Source: Scytonema sp. UIC 10036 (GTDB lineage: Bacteria; Cyanobacteriota; Cyanobacteriia; Cyanobacteriales; Nostocaceae). From it: DNA of 64,000 nt. The stretch spans positions 37,889 to 101,888 of the forward strand of contig NZ_WJFC01000021.1 of NCBI RefSeq assembly GCF_009725235.1. Reading direction: 5' to 3'. Made by a program: the position numbers and the translations under genes. The notes beneath the pieces were generated by a model. That model ran no database searches and was not told the origin of the DNA. It worked only from the letters and a program-made list of their open reading frames with translations. How positions within the stretch are numbered: position 1 is the stretch's first letter; every line of letters begins with the position of its first letter. This document shows, piece after piece, positions 1 through 9,014 of the stretch.

Positions 1-1
1 A

Positions 2-145
2 TTTGAGCAACTCTTAGATAAAGTCTTTGAAAATAAGAGAGAGCGTCTGAAATTCAAAGACTTATTAGAATCTGCTGTAAAACGTCAACCTTATCCCTTT
101 GAAAATCCCTATTATTGGACAGGATTTATTGCTACAGGGGTTTAA
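2..145 (+). CDS. CHAT-domain protein, C-terminal end only
   Basis: The reading frame enters from outside the window and stops with TAA at 143-145, giving 47 residues. The end reads NPYYWTGFIATGV, which matches the strongly conserved last strand of caspase-like CHAT domains (usually NPYYWA.F...G). CHAT proteases are common in cyanobacterial regulatory and conflict proteins. The catalytic His and Cys lie upstream of the window, so activity cannot be judged. Confidence 0.7.
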   Translation, partial: FEQLLDKVFENKRERLKFKDLLESAVKRQPYPFENPYYWTGFIATGV

Positions 146-146
146 G

Positions 147-563
147 TTAAGAAGCGGTAGAATTTCGACAAAAATTATCCATTCCTTTCTCTGAAATATA
201 AATAGCAACTGGAGTTGCTAATAGTCCGGCTACTCCGGGAGGACACATAAAACATCCGGCTATAATATCTGTTAAAGGAGGAATAATTGCAGGTAAATAT
301 TTTTCCCGTAAAGTTTCATACTTTGGTTGACAAATAGAATCACGACACTGTTTTAAAACAATCACAAACCAACGTAAATCAGCATTATCTTCTACTCCTT
401 CAATTCCGTTACGAGTAGCAAGAGATTCTGCCGCATCTGCTAAATCTCCATCCCATTCCTCAATTACATCTAAAGCAGCGATAGAATTAGGATAATCTGC
501 TAATTGAGCGCGATATTCGGCAATTTTTTCGGAACTAAGTTGAATTAAGTCGTTCATAAACAT
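147..563 (-). CDS. Hypothetical protein of 138 aa
   Basis: The product is acidic and mainly helical in its first 90 residues. A more hydrophobic C-terminal stretch follows (about residues 93-122) and contains CFMCPPGVAG. No family was recognised. The gene converges on the CHAT gene with one base between the stop codons, so the two may be functionally linked. An alternative ATG lies two codons downstream of the chosen start. Confidence 0.6.
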   Translation of the reverse strand: MFMNDLIQLSSEKIAEYRAQLADYPNSIAALDVIEEWDGDLADAAESLATRNGIEGVEDNADLRWFVIVLKQCRDSICQPKYETLREKYLPAIIPPLTDIIAGCFMCPPGVAGLLATPVAIYISEKGMDNFCRNSTAS

Positions 564-1032
564 AATCTTCTTTCTATGAACTAAGGGAGCGATAAAAATT
601 TAGCACATCCTGTCCCCATATTGAGAAAATAGTAGGCTGTGCCAACTACATAGGCTGTTATTCTGGGCGCACTTTCCTCAATAATTAGCTTTCCAAATAA
701 AATAAATGTCTCAAACGGCCAAAACTTTAATCCTCCCTCTGTATAAAACTCGTACCCTTAAAGCTGAGTAGTAGCAGGTGTTAACTATCATACTTAACAA
801 TACCAATCACCAATGCATATCGAGCCATACTAGCAGTCATTACCCGGATTTCTCACAAAGATTTCAACGACTTGCCCAAAATGCTTATGCCACTTAGATT
901 TGAGATAAAATACCTTGTCAACGGACTGTCACAATTCACGCGCTCGTCTAAAACGCTCAAACTCTATGCAGGATAAAGGTTTTGGTAATAGCGATTGCAC
1001 GCTTGTGAGAAATGCGGGATTATAGGGTTTTC
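564..1032. other. Gene-poor stretch with a possible C-terminal remnant
   Basis: No intact gene is visible over about 470 bases. On the minus strand an open frame from 757 to a TAG at 581-583 encodes about 58 residues with no plausible start. It includes FETFILFGKLIIEES and reads like the tail of a lost membrane or enzyme gene, but the family was not recognised. Nothing convincing was seen from 760 to 1032. Confidence 0.3.
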
Positions 1033-1416
1033 TCAAAATGTAATCCATACATCTTGTGTTTTATAAAATTCCCCATATTGCTCTAAGGTATATCCTCCTA
1101 ATAATAATCCCAACCAGACTTCTATCAAAGGCATTTTTAATGCTTTTTGCAAATCTAGCAGGCGAATACTTTGATTCTTAACCTGCTTTAAGTGTTGTGA
1201 GATCGCTCCTATCCACTCCTCGACTTTTTCCTCATGTGCCAAATTTATAATCTCATCAGCCAGTTCTGTTTCCGTTAGTGTTTGCTCTGCCAAAAGTTCA
1301 TCGACTACGTTAAGCAGCGTAGTTTTCTCCACTTCACCAACTGTTGAGCCATTTATGTGAAAGGATGATTGTTTCTTTCGGTTCAATGGATATGGCAATA
1401 CTTTGGATTGCAGCAT
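1033..1416 (-). CDS. Hypothetical protein of 127 aa
   Basis: The product is a small, leucine-rich, helical protein. Residues 30-60 are acidic (LLNVVDELLAEQTLTETE), and the C-terminal part LPLIEVWLGLLLGGY-like is hydrophobic. No domain was recognised. It lies 72 bases downstream of the DUF4058 gene on the same strand and may be co-transcribed with it. The start is the only ATG near the upstream end of the frame. Confidence 0.5.
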   Translation of the reverse strand: MLQSKVLPYPLNRKKQSSFHINGSTVGEVEKTTLLNVVDELLAEQTLTETELADEIINLAHEEKVEEWIGAISQHLKQVKNQSIRLLDLQKALKMPLIEVWLGLLLGGYTLEQYGEFYKTQDVWITF

Positions 1417-1488
1417 CCATCACCGCTTTCTCCATGCTTTTGCTGTGCTTCAGATGAACTCAGTTTTGAGCAAAGCCGACATTTTTCA

Positions 1489-2301
1489 CTATCTGGACGC
1501 GCCATTTCCACCTCGAATCGGGGCTAATAATTCCTCAACCCACTGTTGGTTGGCTTGTGATAATTTAGGAGGTGGAATGGGTTGGCTGTAATCAATGCGA
1601 TCGTTATACCCAGCCCGCTCGCACACCCCATCAACAATTGGCTGCAAATCAACGCTCAATTCTTCATCTTCTAACAAAAGCGGTAAAGGAAAACTGGGAA
1701 TTGGTTCTGGTAGATTGAAGCCATATAAGTCAGCTTTGGGACGTTGTTCGCTTCGACTCACAACGATACGGTAGTCTGTTGGCTGTACTTTACCTAACAT
1801 GGTCATCGGTGAGTGAGCGCGTAGTAAGTCAATTTCGATCAGATGCGAGAGGCTTCTTAAAACCCGCGCCCGTTTCTTTTCATAAGCGGTTCTACCCGAA
1901 CCTTTTTGTTTATTTTTGGGCGATAACACTTCAATGACGGTAATTACAGTATCGCTACCTATTTCTCGGACTTCCAAATACCGCTCTTTTACAGTTATGG
2001 GCATGGGTAGCGCTATTGACTGCGGACGCTTTTGAGTTAGGGTAAATCCTGTCTCTGGTTGAAGTTTCTCTCTGACTGGATGAGATGAACTGCTTTTAAG
2101 GACTGTAGCATCTGGAACTCCAACTAAAATCTCATCGCTCTCAGAGTCTTGGTAAGTGCGAGTTTCGACTTCAATGTAATACTTTGGGCGCAACTGAGGT
2201 GCAACTGTATCGGCGATTGCAACCAAAAGTCGAGTATGAAATGAAGACCAAAAAGCAGATTGTTCCAGATAGGGGTCCATTCCCGGAAATGGTGAGGGCA
2301 T
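1489..2301 (-). CDS. DUF4058 family protein
   Basis: The protein opens with MPSPFPGMDPYLE, the signature N-terminus of DUF4058, a family common in cyanobacteria and of unknown function. The full family body follows, with SPKNKQKGSGRTAYEKKR near residue 125 and the downstream strand LLRAHSPM. Its acidic and lysine-rich core recalls restriction-endonuclease-like folds, but no activity is established. The length of 270 aa is normal. Nothing in the context gives a function. Confidence 0.9.
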   Translation of the reverse strand: MPSPFPGMDPYLEQSAFWSSFHTRLLVAIADTVAPQLRPKYYIEVETRTYQDSESDEILVGVPDATVLKSSSSHPVREKLQPETGFTLTQKRPQSIALPMPITVKERYLEVREIGSDTVITVIEVLSPKNKQKGSGRTAYEKKRARVLRSLSHLIEIDLLRAHSPMTMLGKVQPTDYRIVVSRSEQRPKADLYGFNLPEPIPSFPLPLLLEDEELSVDLQPIVDGVCERAGYNDRIDYSQPIPPPKLSQANQQWVEELLAPIRGGNGASR

Positions 2302-2408
2302 TCGTCAAACTTCTATCCCACAAGCGTTTTTCACAGTATACCTTATTGTTGGTTGAATTTAGTCGGAGTTTAGTCGTAGAAAAGATATTGCCTACATATT
2401 TTATATAA

Positions 2409-2750
2409 ATGAAAGAACGCTTTTTACAGGAAGATGTGTCAGTTCGCTTAGGTGAATTGGCGGCTAATTTGGTACGAACAAAATCCCGGTGTCAAAATGT
2501 TGCAAATCGTGATGTCGTTAATAGTCTTATTGAAGATAGTTTGTACTTAATTGAGTGGATTAATCTTGATGCAGATGTTCCTACAGAGACCCAATTAAGT
2601 TCTTTAAAAACACAGCTACAATACTGGCAACAGAATTTATCAAATATTTGGGCAGACCCTACGAAGCGAACAAATCTTGCTTTTGAGATACGTAGGTCGG
2701 AACGGGTTCTGAACATATCAGGTTTGTTAAACGAACCTGCTGCGTCTTAA
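2409..2750 (+). CDS. Hypothetical helical protein of 113 aa
   Basis: The product is soluble and mainly helical, with no signal peptide or membrane segment. The sequence suggests a helical bundle (LGELAANLVRTKSR, then VNSLIEDSLYLIEWI). It resembles small cyanobacterial hypothetical proteins without known function. The ATG at 2409 is the first start in the frame. It is divergent from the DUF4058 gene, with 107 bases between the starts. Confidence 0.6.
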   Translation: MKERFLQEDVSVRLGELAANLVRTKSRCQNVANRDVVNSLIEDSLYLIEWINLDADVPTETQLSSLKTQLQYWQQNLSNIWADPTKRTNLAFEIRRSERVLNISGLLNEPAAS

Positions 2751-2764
2751 CAGTACGATGCTTA

Positions 2765-2887
2765 CTAGGATCTGCTTACAAGGAGCTTTGCGGTAATGCT
2801 TTTAGGCTGTAGTTGACGGTTTATAAGCAGAGCGATCGCTTTGGGATCTCCCTGTTTCGCTAACTCTAGTAGATCTGGCTGAGTCAT
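2765..2887 (-). pseudogene. N-terminal remnant of a cyanobacterial protein family
   Basis: A 40-residue frame starts with MTQPDLLELAKQGDPKAIA and continues LLINRQLQPKSITAK before a stop. This head is familiar from a widespread family of larger cyanobacterial proteins of unclear function. The rest of the gene is missing, so this is a 5' fragment left by a deletion. The family assignment rests on memory of the conserved head only. Confidence 0.5.
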
Positions 2888-3161
2888 AAATGATACGCTG
2901 GTAAGCGATTGTAAGTATCATTTTTAGGGTTTCCAAATTTACAACCCCAAACACCGCTAAACTGGCGTACACCAAACAGGGTTAGATCTTGTTTGTTGTA
3001 TAAACTAAAGCTAAATCATTTGTAGCTCCTGCTGCATCGCGATTTTAGCTTTACCGTGCCTGATGACTTTCATCTCTCGGATGCTGTTGACCTGTATGAC
3101 AACCTGCATCAGAAGCAAACATTTGGATGTAATATAAAATATTATTGTCTCCACAAAAGTG

Positions 3162-3179
3162 GTACAATAGTACTTGTAC
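3162..3179. promoter_or_regulatory. Inverted-repeat operator candidate upstream of the Panacea gene
   Basis: GTACAA and TTGTAC form a perfect 6-bp inverted repeat around TAGTAC. A second hairpin, CCAC-aaaa-GTGG, abuts it at 3151-3162. The site lies 15 bases before the chosen ATG of the antitoxin-like gene, where autoregulatory toxin-antitoxin operators are usually found. Its role is inferred from position. Confidence 0.35.
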
Positions 3180-3193
3180 ACTCTGGTGTATGT

Positions 3194-3751
3194 ATGACCA
3201 TTCAATTTAATTTTCATCCAGAGAAGGCAGTAGAAGCAGCAGCCTTGTTCCTGAAACTTCATGGTAAACCCATGAACTATTTAGGTCTGCTTAAGTTATT
3301 GTATATGGCTGACCGCATTGCTCTAGAACGTTTGGAGCAACCGATTAGTGGCGATCGCTATGTATCAATGGATCGTGGTCCCGTTCTTAGTGCTGTTTAT
3401 GATTTAATTAAAGGGAACAAGGTGGATGGTGCTGAAGATGTATGGTCTAAATACATCTCTAGTCGTAGTAATTATGAAGTCTCCTTACTAAATGATCCTG
3501 GAGTTGACGAACTCTGTGAAGATGAAATTGATATTATCAAACAGGTTTATCAAGAGAAGGGTCATTTTGACCGATTTGACTTAGTAGAAATAACTCACCT
3601 TTTCCCTGAATGGCAAAATCCTAATGGTAGTGCTATACCTATTTTTGTTGAAGATATTCTTCAAAAAGTAGGAAAAACAAACGATGAGATAGAAGAAATC
3701 CGCAAAGAGGCTGAGAGAGAAGCTTACTTAGATTTGGTTTTGAATGACTAA
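3194..3751 (+). CDS. Panacea (SocA/DUF4065-like) domain protein, putative antitoxin
   Basis: The product is 185 aa from the ATG at 3194. The frame is open further upstream, but the homologous part begins at MTIQFNFHPEKAVEAA. The core KPMNYLGLLKLLYMADR followed by GDRYVSMDRGPVLSAVYDLI is diagnostic of the Panacea domain (formerly DUF4065, also in SocA). In PanAT systems it neutralises diverse linked toxins. The next gene overlaps it by 8 bases, the arrangement expected for a two-gene toxin-antitoxin operon. The antitoxin role is inferred from family and context. Confidence 0.8.
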   Translation: MTIQFNFHPEKAVEAAALFLKLHGKPMNYLGLLKLLYMADRIALERLEQPISGDRYVSMDRGPVLSAVYDLIKGNKVDGAEDVWSKYISSRSNYEVSLLNDPGVDELCEDEIDIIKQVYQEKGHFDRFDLVEITHLFPEWQNPNGSAIPIFVEDILQKVGKTNDEIEEIRKEAEREAYLDLVLND

Positions 3752-3974
3752 TTTTTGTGTAAATCTTGGAGATGCATTCCTGTTGGAGACTCCACCCAAC
3801 GGAATGCATTTGTATATTGTTATAGCTCTTATAGATGAAGACAGCGACACTTACTTATTCCGCTCAACCATCGCATATTTGCTCCCCATAACTTCATTCA
3901 CTCAACTTAGTGTTCCCGTTAGAAGGGGCGAAGTTAACATTTATTGCTACAGGAACGTACTCACTCTTTCATAA
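3744..3974 (+). CDS. Overlapping partner of the Panacea protein, possibly truncated toxin
   Basis: The 76-residue product starts inside the end of the Panacea gene. Residues 1-45 (FLLETPPNGMHLYIVIAL) look like a small beta-rich fold. The C-terminus has no visible domain and runs into the 3' end of the convergent gene at 3947, with which it overlaps by 28 bases. Toxins of PanAT systems vary widely, so lack of a known family is not informative. A 3' truncation is possible, in which case the toxin may be inactive. Confidence 0.45.
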   Translation: MTNFCVNLGDAFLLETPPNGMHLYIVIALIDEDSDTYLFRSTIAYLLPITSFTQLSVPVRRGEVNIYCYRNVLTLS

Positions 3975-4351
3975 GTAACAGGTTGAATCCCTAGTGTTTC
4001 CATGAGTTCTGATAGGGAGACTTGACGAAGTTGAGCGAGGTTGGCGAGAGCTTCGAGGCGCTGGGCACCAAATTGTTCGATAGTATTGCTAAGTTGGATC
4101 AGGGTGTTGTATTCAGCGTCCGTGAGAGTTTCGGCTTCTTTTTTTGCACGCAGTGTTTGGTACTGAGCGCGGAGTTCTGGGTCGATACCTTGGTTAATTT
4201 TGTGGAGCAGTTGAGCTTCTTCTAATGGAAGGACGTTTGCTTTGCGGTGGGCACGAAGGATGACAACCTGCTGAAGGAGCCGATCCAAATCTGAAGAGTT
4301 CAGTTGATTAGCTGCCTGGATGAGTTCGTCGAGGCTCATAAGGGCATCCAA
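3947..4351 (-). CDS. Cyanobacterial helical hypothetical protein
   Basis: The 134-residue product is helical and begins MDALMSLDELIQAANQL, followed by LDRLLQQVVILRAHRKANVL. I recall this family as common in cyanobacteria, often beside HNH nuclease genes, but no such gene is present here. An alternative start is the Met at codon 5. The pattern of alternating charged and leucine positions suggests long helices. No function is assigned. Confidence 0.65.
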   Translation of the reverse strand: MDALMSLDELIQAANQLNSSDLDRLLQQVVILRAHRKANVLPLEEAQLLHKINQGIDPELRAQYQTLRAKKEAETLTDAEYNTLIQLSNTIEQFGAQRLEALANLAQLRQVSLSELMETLGIQPVTYERVSTFL

Positions 4352-4419
4352 AAGATATTACGGAATTTTTTCCATTATAAACACAAACATAGCGTTCAAT
4401 TTTTGCTTCTCTTTTTTTG

Positions 4420-5499
4420 TTAATCAAAATCTGCATATTGAGGAGGGCTAGCCCCAACCCGCTCGGTGATTCTGGGATACTTGCTCTCTAGAGCCTTGTG
4501 CGCGATGTTGGTTACATTAATCTGATGCCACCAATCATCACCAAAATCGAACCAGTAACCAAAAGCATCATCAATAGATAAACCGAGGGAACCAATTGTG
4601 GTGCTAGACACATCCCCCGTAGGAGCTTCTGTCAAATCGGAACTGGAAAATGCTTGTTTCAAGCCATACCGTCTTGCATTTGGGTCTTGTGGTCCGCGAC
4701 CTCCCACTTGAAATTCGTACATATGCTCATCTTTGCGATCAAATGCCTTGAAGATAATTTTATGGAGGTCTTCCAGGGTATTGCTACCTTTAATCTCAAT
4801 GGTTCGGGATATCACTGGATTTTTGGCGATAAATTTCTCTGCAATCGGACCGTCAATTAAAAACACATCTAGTACATACAGGGCATCGGGAGAAGAGTTA
4901 ACCGATTTATTTTGATGGGGTGATACTTGCTTTTTACTTTGATGAGATGATGCTTGTTCCTCATCAATATCTTCCGGTTTGCCATCAGCCGGAATATAAG
5001 GAATAAAACCCCGTGCGTATGCTTCTTCTTGTATTTCTCGGGGGACAGACCGGGCATCCAAGATAAATCCATCCACAGAAATCATCCAAGCCATAGGGTT
5101 TTTGTCCAACTTGCTTGGCAGACACCAATCAGGGTCCATCTGCCGCATATCCAGGATATCTCGTACCTGTTTTGATTTTGACTGCCCGGTACTGGGACTG
5201 ACACCAAACCAATCGTAGATTTCCTTGGCACTAACATGGGGTTTTTGTGAAGAGTCAAAGAGAAAATTGACCATACCAATAGCATGGGTAATGCCACAAG
5301 CCCAAGTCTTTTCCTTACCGCTTGCCAGGGGAGATGGTCTCTTCCGACACAAAGCTGCTGTCGCAAAGCGAATCAACTGGGCATATTCCGAGTTCAAATG
5401 TTGCTTGGCAAAATCATCCGTTATCCCTACAATTGTATTGAACTTTGAAAGCATCGTATTGGGAACGTTTTCTGATTTCTTAGTTTTAGCCATACTCAT
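4420..5499 (-). CDS. pRiA4b ORF-3-like protein with N-terminal DUF6398-like domain
   Basis: The start is placed at MSMAKTKK (5499). An in-frame extension to 5613 lacks family-like sequence. The N-terminal half contains RKRPSPLASGKEKTWACG and VNFLFDSSQKPHVSAKEI, as in DUF6398. The C-terminal half, from about residue 210, is the plasmid pRiA4b ORF-3 fold, with FKAFDRKDEHMYEFQVGG, a duplicated acidic segment and FDFGDDWWHQI. The biochemical role of the family is unknown. The central linker (about residues 180-205) is low-complexity, rich in Ser, His, Gln and Lys. Confidence 0.85.
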   Translation of the reverse strand: MSMAKTKKSENVPNTMLSKFNTIVGITDDFAKQHLNSEYAQLIRFATAALCRKRPSPLASGKEKTWACGITHAIGMVNFLFDSSQKPHVSAKEIYDWFGVSPSTGQSKSKQVRDILDMRQMDPDWCLPSKLDKNPMAWMISVDGFILDARSVPREIQEEAYARGFIPYIPADGKPEDIDEEQASSHQSKKQVSPHQNKSVNSSPDALYVLDVFLIDGPIAEKFIAKNPVISRTIEIKGSNTLEDLHKIIFKAFDRKDEHMYEFQVGGRGPQDPNARRYGLKQAFSSSDLTEAPTGDVSSTTIGSLGLSIDDAFGYWFDFGDDWWHQINVTNIAHKALESKYPRITERVGASPPQYADFD

Positions 5500-5806
5500 T
5501 ACTCTGGTTTTGCTCACCGACTCTTCTGTGCTTTGCGATTGTAAACCATAGCCTGACCAAAAGTTAACACAATTCTCTTGGGTTACAGCCCGAAACATAA
5601 CATTTTGTATCAAATCGCGTTTTTACTGCAAAAATACAAAATCGTTGGAGATCGCGCTCCATTGTGTATTACACAGTACTCCTTGAATTCATGTAATACA
5701 CGGATTCTCTGGGCTGGGTTTACCATGTATTACACCGTATTCCTCTCTCTCTTTCAACTAGGAGCAAACGTACAGTTATTCACAAAGATATTTCTAGAAT
5801 TTACAA

Positions 5807-5847
5807 AAAAGTTAAGGAGTTTTGAAACTTAACTTTTCTGTATCGAC
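5807..5847. repeat. Copy A of the 20-bp CTTAACTTTTCTGTATCGAC repeat
   Basis: AAAAGTTAAG (5807-5816) and CTTAACTTTT (5828-5837) form a stem with an 11-base loop. The right arm continues as the full 20-mer CTTAACTTTTCTGTATCGAC (5828-5847). The motif ends 56 bases before the start of the injection-system ATPase gene. Further copies are at 9583, 13724, 29989, 31509 and 41271. It could be a regulatory site or an element end. Confidence 0.7.
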
Positions 5848-5903
5848 GGCAATGACTTAAATAAGTAAAAATATTCCTGAATTGTATAATTCAGAATTTG
5901 GCA

Positions 5904-8096
5904 ATGATACAGCTAGACAAGGCAATTCTGGAACAAAACAGACAGGTAGCGAACCAATCTAATAATAACGGTTCGCTGCCCATACTGGAATGGTTGGATA
6001 GTCTCTTGAAACAGGTAATTAGCTCAAACGACACCAGCCACGAAATAGATGAGTCCAGGGTAAATCCTTACTCTGGGCTGTATATTGACCCGGTAAGTGT
6101 CAGTAAACTATTGGTGGGTGAAGCAGGAACACCAGCATTTTCTGTAGATACTCAAATTTTAGAAGTCCGTTTGCGAAAGGCTTTGCAGGCAGATATTTGC
6201 TGGCAGCAGTTGCAGGAATATTTTAACTTATCAGTCTTCGATATGGGTGTCATAGCGATCGCTATTGCACCCGATTTTGACTTGCGTTATGAGAAACTTT
6301 ATGCGTATCTACAAGATGATGTCACTCGCAAACGTCCCAGCATCGATTTGGTATTGAATCTGCTCTGTGCTAATGCTGTTGACAAACTGCAACGACACTC
6401 CCACTTTGCCCCCAATGCACCACCGATCCGTCATGGCTTACTGCATCTCATTGCAGATGGACACCAGACACAGCCTGCTTTTCTCAGCTATGCCTTGAAA
6501 GTGGACGAACAAGTCAGTCGCTTTTTACGACAACAACCAGGACTCGATCCCCAACTAGCTTGTCATTGCCAGTTAACTCAACCAAATGTCAGTTTGAGTA
6601 GTTTATTCTTAGAGCCAACAATTGAGCAAGGGTTACAAACAATTACCCACCACCTCAAATCCAAAAATCAGCCACTCAGTTTGTATTTCCAGGGAGAACC
6701 AGAATTAGGACAACACAAAATAGCTGCTGCTATTGCTACAGAATTACATCGTCCGTTATTGAGCGCTAATTTAGCCCAGGTATTAACCTCAAAAACCAAT
6801 ACTTCTCAGTGGTTACAGCGTTTATGGCGAGAGGCAATATTTCAGGGAGCAGTGCTTTATCTAGAAGGATTGGACAGCTTAAAGCCTCAAGAACATCCAA
6901 CAGCTTATGCTCAACTGTTGACCATACTATCATCCCAAACATTGCTCGCGATTTTATCAGGCGTGCAGCCGTGGGAAGGAACTAGTGACATTGAAATAAT
7001 TACAGTTTCTTTGACAGTGCCTGATTTTCATCGAAGACGTGCTTGCTGGCAGTTTCACCTAAAGACAGCTCAAATTCCTCACTCTGATAGCGACTTAAAT
7101 AACATTGCTGACCGATTTCGCATCACAACAGAGCAAATTGGTCAAGCGATCGCAACTAGCCGCAACCAAGCTCTCTGGCAAGCAATACAACAACAAAGCC
7201 AAATCACAACCCCTGCGATCGCTGATGTGTTTGCCGCCGCCCGCACTCAGTCGGGTTTAGATTTAGGCTCGGTTGCTCGCAAGATTCAACCAAAGCATGG
7301 TTGGGACGACCTTATATTATCTTCCGAACCCTTAGCTCAACTCAAAGAACTGTGTAATCACGCTAAATATCACCATGTTGTATTCGAGCAGTGGGGCTTT
7401 GAACACAAACTGTCACTCGGTAAGGGATTAAATGCCCTATTTGGGGGTTTGCCAGGAACAGGGAAGACAATGGCAGCCGGAGTCATTGCCAGAGAACTAC
7501 AACTCGAACTGTATAAAATTGACCTATCGCAAGTTGTGAGTAAATATATTGGCGAAACCGAGAAAAATCTCGATCGGATCTTTACCGCCGCCGAAAATGC
7601 CAATGCTATTTTATTGTTTGATGAAGCAGATGCCTTATTTGGCAAACGCTCGGAGGTAAAAGATGCTCGCGATCGCTACGCCAATTTAGAAGTTGCCTAC
7701 TTACTCCAAAAGATGGAAGAGTATGAAGGCATCACGATTTTGACTACAAATTTACGTCAAAACCTTGATGAAGCCTTTATCCGACGGATTCGCTTTATCA
7801 TCAGTTTTCCCTTCCCTGAAGAAGAAGAACGCCTGCGAATTTGGCAAAAGATGTTTCCTACTGAGACACCTCTAGCAGCTGATGTTGATTTACCTCGTTT
7901 AGCCAAACAATTCAAACTAGCAGGGGGTAGCATTCGTAATATTGCCCTTGCGGCAGCGTTTTTAGCAGCTGATACAGGAGAAGCAATGCTCTCTGAAGGG
8001 AGCCACTCTGCGATCGCAATGAAACATTTACTCCAAGCAACCAAGCGAGAGTTACAGAAAACAGGACGGTTAATCAACGAAGCTGAGTTTTTATGA
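5904..8096 (+). CDS. AAA+ ATPase of the contractile injection system (Afp15/Cis15-like)
   Basis: The product is 730 aa from the ATG at 5904; a TTG two codons upstream is less likely. The C-terminal AAA domain has Walker A GGLPGTGKT near residue 517, Walker B ILLFDEADALFG near residue 570, and the arginine-bearing DEAFIRRIRF. A second, degenerate AAA module lies around residues 250-400, with an eroded P-loop (YFQGEPELGQHK). Two-module ATPases of this kind are constant members of eCIS loci, where they are thought to help assembly or sheath handling. The gene heads the plus-strand cluster. A 37-bp upstream inverted-repeat segment is duplicated before the DUF4157 gene. Confidence 0.92.
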   Translation: MIQLDKAILEQNRQVANQSNNNGSLPILEWLDSLLKQVISSNDTSHEIDESRVNPYSGLYIDPVSVSKLLVGEAGTPAFSVDTQILEVRLRKALQADICWQQLQEYFNLSVFDMGVIAIAIAPDFDLRYEKLYAYLQDDVTRKRPSIDLVLNLLCANAVDKLQRHSHFAPNAPPIRHGLLHLIADGHQTQPAFLSYALKVDEQVSRFLRQQPGLDPQLACHCQLTQPNVSLSSLFLEPTIEQGLQTITHHLKSKNQPLSLYFQGEPELGQHKIAAAIATELHRPLLSANLAQVLTSKTNTSQWLQRLWREAIFQGAVLYLEGLDSLKPQEHPTAYAQLLTILSSQTLLAILSGVQPWEGTSDIEIITVSLTVPDFHRRRACWQFHLKTAQIPHSDSDLNNIADRFRITTEQIGQAIATSRNQALWQAIQQQSQITTPAIADVFAAARTQSGLDLGSVARKIQPKHGWDDLILSSEPLAQLKELCNHAKYHHVVFEQWGFEHKLSLGKGLNALFGGLPGTGKTMAAGVIARELQLELYKIDLSQVVSKYIGETEKNLDRIFTAAENANAILLFDEADALFGKRSEVKDARDRYANLEVAYLLQKMEEYEGITILTTNLRQNLDEAFIRRIRFIISFPFPEEEERLRIWQKMFPTETPLAADVDLPRLAKQFKLAGGSIRNIALAAAFLAADTGEAMLSEGSHSAIAMKHLLQATKRELQKTGRLINEAEFL

Positions 8097-8403
8097 GGAT
8101 TTGTCATTGGTCATTGGTCATTAGTCATTAGTCATTTGTTATTAATTTTTTCTCGAAACTTATTGGGAGAGGTATAGTTAATTTACAGAAAAAATAATTA
8201 ACCGCAGATGAACGCAGACGGACGCAGATGAATTTGTACCTTAGCAGACTGGGAAAGGCTATAAACAATCTACATCTAAAATTAAACGAATACCAGTAGA
8301 GATAGTACGATAATTATACTTTTTTTGTCATTAATGATTTGTCATTAATTTTTTCTTCCTTATCCCCAATCCAAAATCCAAAATCCAAAATCCAAAATCC
8401 CCA
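8097..8403. repeat. Intergenic repeats: TCATTGG heptamers, MITE-like segment, CCAAAAT heptamers
   Basis: No gene is present. From 8104 to 8142 there are imperfect heptamers of the GTCATTG/GTCATTA type. From 8198 to about 8270 lies a degenerate relative of the TTAACCGCAGATGAACGCAG element seen complete at 52582-52688. From 8365 to 8402 run CCAAAAT units that end right at the next start codon. Such STRR arrays are typical of heterocystous cyanobacteria. Confidence 0.75.
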
Positions 8404-9006
8404 ATGATTCATTACTTAGACGAAACACTCAGGATTTTACTAAGTGAAGTGATGTCAGGAATGCAACCTCATAGCATTCAATTTGAGCGTCCCACTAAAA
8501 CTTGGGAAGACCAAACGACAGAACCGCGCATTAATTGTTTTCTCTATGATATAAGTGAAAATACAGAATTAAGATTTGATAGACAACAATATCTAGATGT
8601 ACCACCCAACAAAAAAACAGGTACTCGGCAAGTTGCTCCCCGACGCATAGATTTTACCTATCTGATTACAGCATGGTGTGCAGAGGTTAGCGATGAGCAT
8701 GAATTGTTGGGTAACGTGTTACTGACGTTATTGCGCTACCCTACTTTACCAAAAGATAAGCTACACCAAAACTTGCAAAATCAACCATTCCCGATCCGAA
8801 CTTGGGTGAGTCAACCAGAAGACACGCCCAAGATTTGGGAATTTTGGGGTGCGAATGAGTGGCGTTTAAAAGCTGGAATTAGTTATCGCCTGATACTAGC
8901 GATCGCGCCAACTCCCGAAGAAGTTAAGTTGCCTAAAGAAACACGAATCAACATCAACATTGATGACAATCCAAAATCTATGATCCAAAATCCAAAATTG
9001 AATTGA
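8404..9006 (+). CDS. DUF4255 / Pvc16-like sheath terminator or cap protein
   Basis: The 200-residue product shows the DUF4255 N-terminal pattern: MIHYLDETLRILL, then EPRINCFLYDISENTELR and the family core RRIDFTYLITAW. Members of this family (Afp16/Pvc16) cap the sheath-tube end in eCIS particles. The last residues (NPKSMIQNPKLN) are encoded by an STRR-type CCAAAAT repeat that has invaded the 3' end. The start is the ATG directly after an STRR array, and no clear ribosome-binding site is visible. Confidence 0.88.
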   Translation: MIHYLDETLRILLSEVMSGMQPHSIQFERPTKTWEDQTTEPRINCFLYDISENTELRFDRQQYLDVPPNKKTGTRQVAPRRIDFTYLITAWCAEVSDEHELLGNVLLTLLRYPTLPKDKLHQNLQNQPFPIRTWVSQPEDTPKIWEFWGANEWRLKAGISYRLILAIAPTPEEVKLPKETRININIDDNPKSMIQNPKLN

Positions 9007-9014
9007 GGTATCTC

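Noticed and set aside
5614..5832. 84-residue plus-strand frame upstream of the ATPase gene
   Set aside because: It has no family, lies over the divergent promoter region and includes the 20-bp repeat arm. It is more likely chance.
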